From CAYLZO01 sp964387775 (GTDB lineage: Bacteria; Chloroflexota; Anaerolineae; JAAYZQ01): 13,997 nt of DNA. Made by a program: the position numbers and the translations under genes. Numbering within the stretch: position 1 is the stretch's first letter; the number at the start of each line of letters is the position of its first letter. The stretch lies in the NCBI GenBank assembly GCA_964387775.1, contig CAYLZO010000136.1, positions 1-13,997 on the forward strand. The letters are read 5' to 3'. Positions 12,513 to 13,997 of the stretch are shown piece after piece. The notes under the pieces are model-generated. The model saw only the letters and a list, made by a program, of their open reading frames with translations. It did no database searches and had not been told where the DNA came from.

Positions 12513-13754
12513 TCATGTCCCTTCCCCCTCGGCCAATGCCCAGCAGTTCTCCGGGTGCTTGTGCCCTTCCGTGTCGACGACCTGCTCGCCCAACGTCTCT
12601 CGCGCCCGATAGACCGTTCTCCGGCTGAAGCCCTCGGCCCTTGCTTGCTCTACAATCTCCTGGGGCCTCGTCGCTCCGGACTCCTCCAGCAAGCTCACCA
12701 GCCAGGCGGAACACTCTTCGGCCTTGGTCGACTGGCGGTACGGCTGCGGCGGCTCGGTTGAATACTCGAGCCAGACACCTTTGGGGTGCAGGGGTTTGAA
12801 GGTCATGCCCAGGGGCTCCGGATGCCGGGCGAGGTTTGTCTTCACCACCTCCAGCCGGCGCGGGCCGTTGCGATCCGGCTCCGGGCCGGCCTGGACGATG
12901 GACAGACCCAGCACGCTGCGCGACATGGCGATGATGTGCGACGAGCCCCGAAAGTCGTCCACGGTCAGCACGTCCACCAGCGGCAGCACGCCCCGCTTGC
13001 GCAGGTGGTGGATCAGCAGCAGTCCACACTGGGTGTCCAGGGCCAGCCGGTTGAGAAAGCCCAACAGGTCACGCACGTCCTCGACGTTGTTCTCTCCCTT
13101 GCTGCTGATGCTGCCCAGCGAATCGACGACGATGAGGGCCGGGTCCAGGTGGAGGGCCATCTCCACTAGGTGGTCGCGGTCGGCGAGGTCGCCAAAGTCG
13201 ATGTACAGCTTGCCCTCCGGTCGCATCAGATACAGCCGTGACGTGTCCATCTGCCACAGCCGCGCCCGCTCGCTCAGGATCTGGGGCACCGACTCGGCGT
13301 CCACATAGATCACGTTGCCGCCCGGCAGCGGCTGGGGAGAACCGTCGGGGAACGGCTCGTCGAGGCCGATGCGCCGGGACAGGTCCATGGCCAGGAAGCT
13401 CTTGCCCGCCCCCGGCGCCGCACCCAGCAGGGTGAGCATCCCCCGGGGGATCCAGTTCGGCCACAGCCACTCGATGGGTGGCAAGCTGCCGGCGATCTCG
13501 CGCAGGGAGGGAAAGACAGGCTGTTCCCCCGGCACGGTGGCCAGGATGGCGCCGATGATCGCGTCCCGGTCGGGCCGGTCAGCCAGAACTGCACGCAACG
13601 CCTGGATTTCCTGCCCGGCCTCTGCTGCCCGGATCGCGCGGTAAGCCGCTTGCCATGGTTCCGCAAAGTCGTAGAGCGAGAACCGCTCGTTGTTCTCCTT
13701 CAGCCCGGCCATGCGGTCGGCGATGGCCTGGATCTGCGTTCGACGGGTCAGCAT
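12513..13754 (-). CDS. RepA-like RecA-fold ATPase (AAA_25 type) with C-terminal winged helix
   Basis: The 413-residue product has a RecA-type ATPase core: Walker A GAAPGAGKS (111-119), a strand VIYVDAES (148-155), Walker B ALIVVDSLGSIS (206-217), LLLIHHLRKRG (245-255) and DDFRGSSHIIAMSRSVLGL (266-284), the pattern of RepA-like hexameric helicases and related AAA_25 proteins. Residues 344-395 (EECSAWLVSLLEESG ... RPQEIVEQARAEGFSRRTVYRAR) form a likely winged helix for DNA binding, often found on such proteins in plasmids and phages. It is likely the replicative helicase or initiator of the element and would act with the primase encoded next in the operon. Its start overlaps the end of an upstream partial ORF by 7 bp. 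The N-terminal 100 residues are helical and unassigned. The ATPase family is firm; helicase activity is inferred. Confidence 0.82.
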   Translation of the reverse strand: MLTRRTQIQAIADRMAGLKENNERFSLYDFAEPWQAAYRAIRAAEAGQEIQALRAVLADRPDRDAIIGAILATVPGEQPVFPSLREIAGSLPPIEWLWPNWIPRGMLTLLGAAPGAGKSFLAMDLSRRIGLDEPFPDGSPQPLPGGNVIYVDAESVPQILSERARLWQMDTSRLYLMRPEGKLYIDFGDLADRDHLVEMALHLDPALIVVDSLGSISSKGENNVEDVRDLLGFLNRLALDTQCGLLLIHHLRKRGVLPLVDVLTVDDFRGSSHIIAMSRSVLGLSIVQAGPEPDRNGPRRLEVVKTNLARHPEPLGMTFKPLHPKGVWLEYSTEPPQPYRQSTKAEECSAWLVSLLEESGATRPQEIVEQARAEGFSRRTVYRARETLGEQVVDTEGHKHPENCWALAEGEGT

Positions 13755-13996
13755 GAGGCCCTGCCTTTCATTGGGCTGGCCGTTACGCTTTGCCTGAATT
13801 CTCTTGGTTGGACCTCGAACCCGATGTGGGTTGGTCTATCAGTCATGATGCACTCCTCGTCATTCGTTTGTACAGAAGATGCTTGCTCTAGGAACCAGGT
13901 CGCTGCCGCTTCGGCCATGCCAAAGACAGAAGCAATCTCGGAAGGTGTAGGGGCTTGTCCATGCTGGGCTGCAAAGCGAGCGCTGAACTCGGCGAC
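13748..13996 (-). CDS. Partial ORF with HTH-like segment
   Basis: An 82-codon frame is open from the right edge to a TGA at 13748-13750 that overlaps the RepA-like start. Its first part reads FSARFAAQHGQAPTPSEIASVFGMAEAAATWFLEQA in overlapping pieces, which resembles a LexA-type helix-turn-helix (P-T-x-x-E-I-A-x-x-x-G). This would fit a small regulator or replication accessory gene at the head of the operon. Inside it, an ATG near 13851 has an ideal GAGGAG ribosome site 6 bases upstream and would give a 32-residue peptide in the same frame, so a separate short ORF is an alternative. Nothing more can be said because the gene starts outside the window. Confidence 0.4.
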   Translation of the reverse strand, partial: VAEFSARFAAQHGQAPTPSEIASVFGMAEAAATWFLEQASSVQTNDEECIMTDRPTHIGFEVQPREFRQSVTASPMKGRASC

Positions 13997-13997
13997 C

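Noticed and set aside
12388..13029. N-terminal extension of the primase frame up to 13029
   Set aside because: It runs through the ACTGTGCC repeats and the RepA-like gene in another frame; the ATG at 12387 has a good AGGAGG site and a normal primase start.

Overview
GC-rich bacterial DNA with two unrelated blocks. The style suggests a Chloroflexota-like bacterium (Anaerolineae/Caldilineae type): a FtsX-family permease with an N-terminal anchor, many compact ATGA-overlapping genes, and short tandem or palindromic repeats both between and inside genes. That assignment is inference from gene style only; no taxonomic marker is present.

Block 1 (1-5049, + strand) is a chromosomal-type efflux/export operon: the C-terminal end of a HlyD/MacA-type adaptor, a 970-aa double-FtsX ABC permease, and two ABC ATPases joined by ATGA overlaps. 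The first ATPase carries a C-terminal SpoVT/AbrB-like domain, which is unusual. A palindromic repeat patch lies between adaptor and permease. About 175 bp without genes (5050-5225) separates the blocks and holds only a weak terminator-like hairpin for the opposite strand.

Block 2 (5226-13997, all on the - strand, read right to left) looks like the backbone of a mobilizable replicon or integrated mobilizable element. In transcription order: a partial HTH-like ORF; a RepA-like RecA-fold ATPase; an iteron-like repeat cluster; a CHC2 zinc-finger primase whose Toprim half is cut off by one in-frame TGA; a protein joining a DUF3102-like region to a phage-type DNA adenine methyltransferase; a ParM-like actin and a ParR-like ribbon-helix-helix (RHH) adaptor; a 313-bp gene-free stretch packed with hairpins (candidate oriT or parC); a second RHH protein; a small HUH-relaxase-like protein; a VirD4/TraG-like coupling protein; and a divergent HU-like protein. 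Genes mostly overlap or abut, so they are probably co-transcribed.

Inferred cooperation: RepA-like ATPase, primase and iterons replicate the element; ParM/ParR segregate it; RHH protein, relaxase and coupling-like protein process DNA at the hairpin region for transfer; HU-like protein and methyltransferase package and mark the DNA. The most unusual point is that the coupling-like protein keeps the VirD4 fold signatures but appears to have lost Walker A, Walker B and motif III residues, so it may be a non-catalytic adaptor. Other points are the split primase, the dense hairpin array, and an ABC ATPase-AbrB fusion. No integrase, transposase, T4SS channel gene, CRISPR array, tRNA or rRNA was seen.
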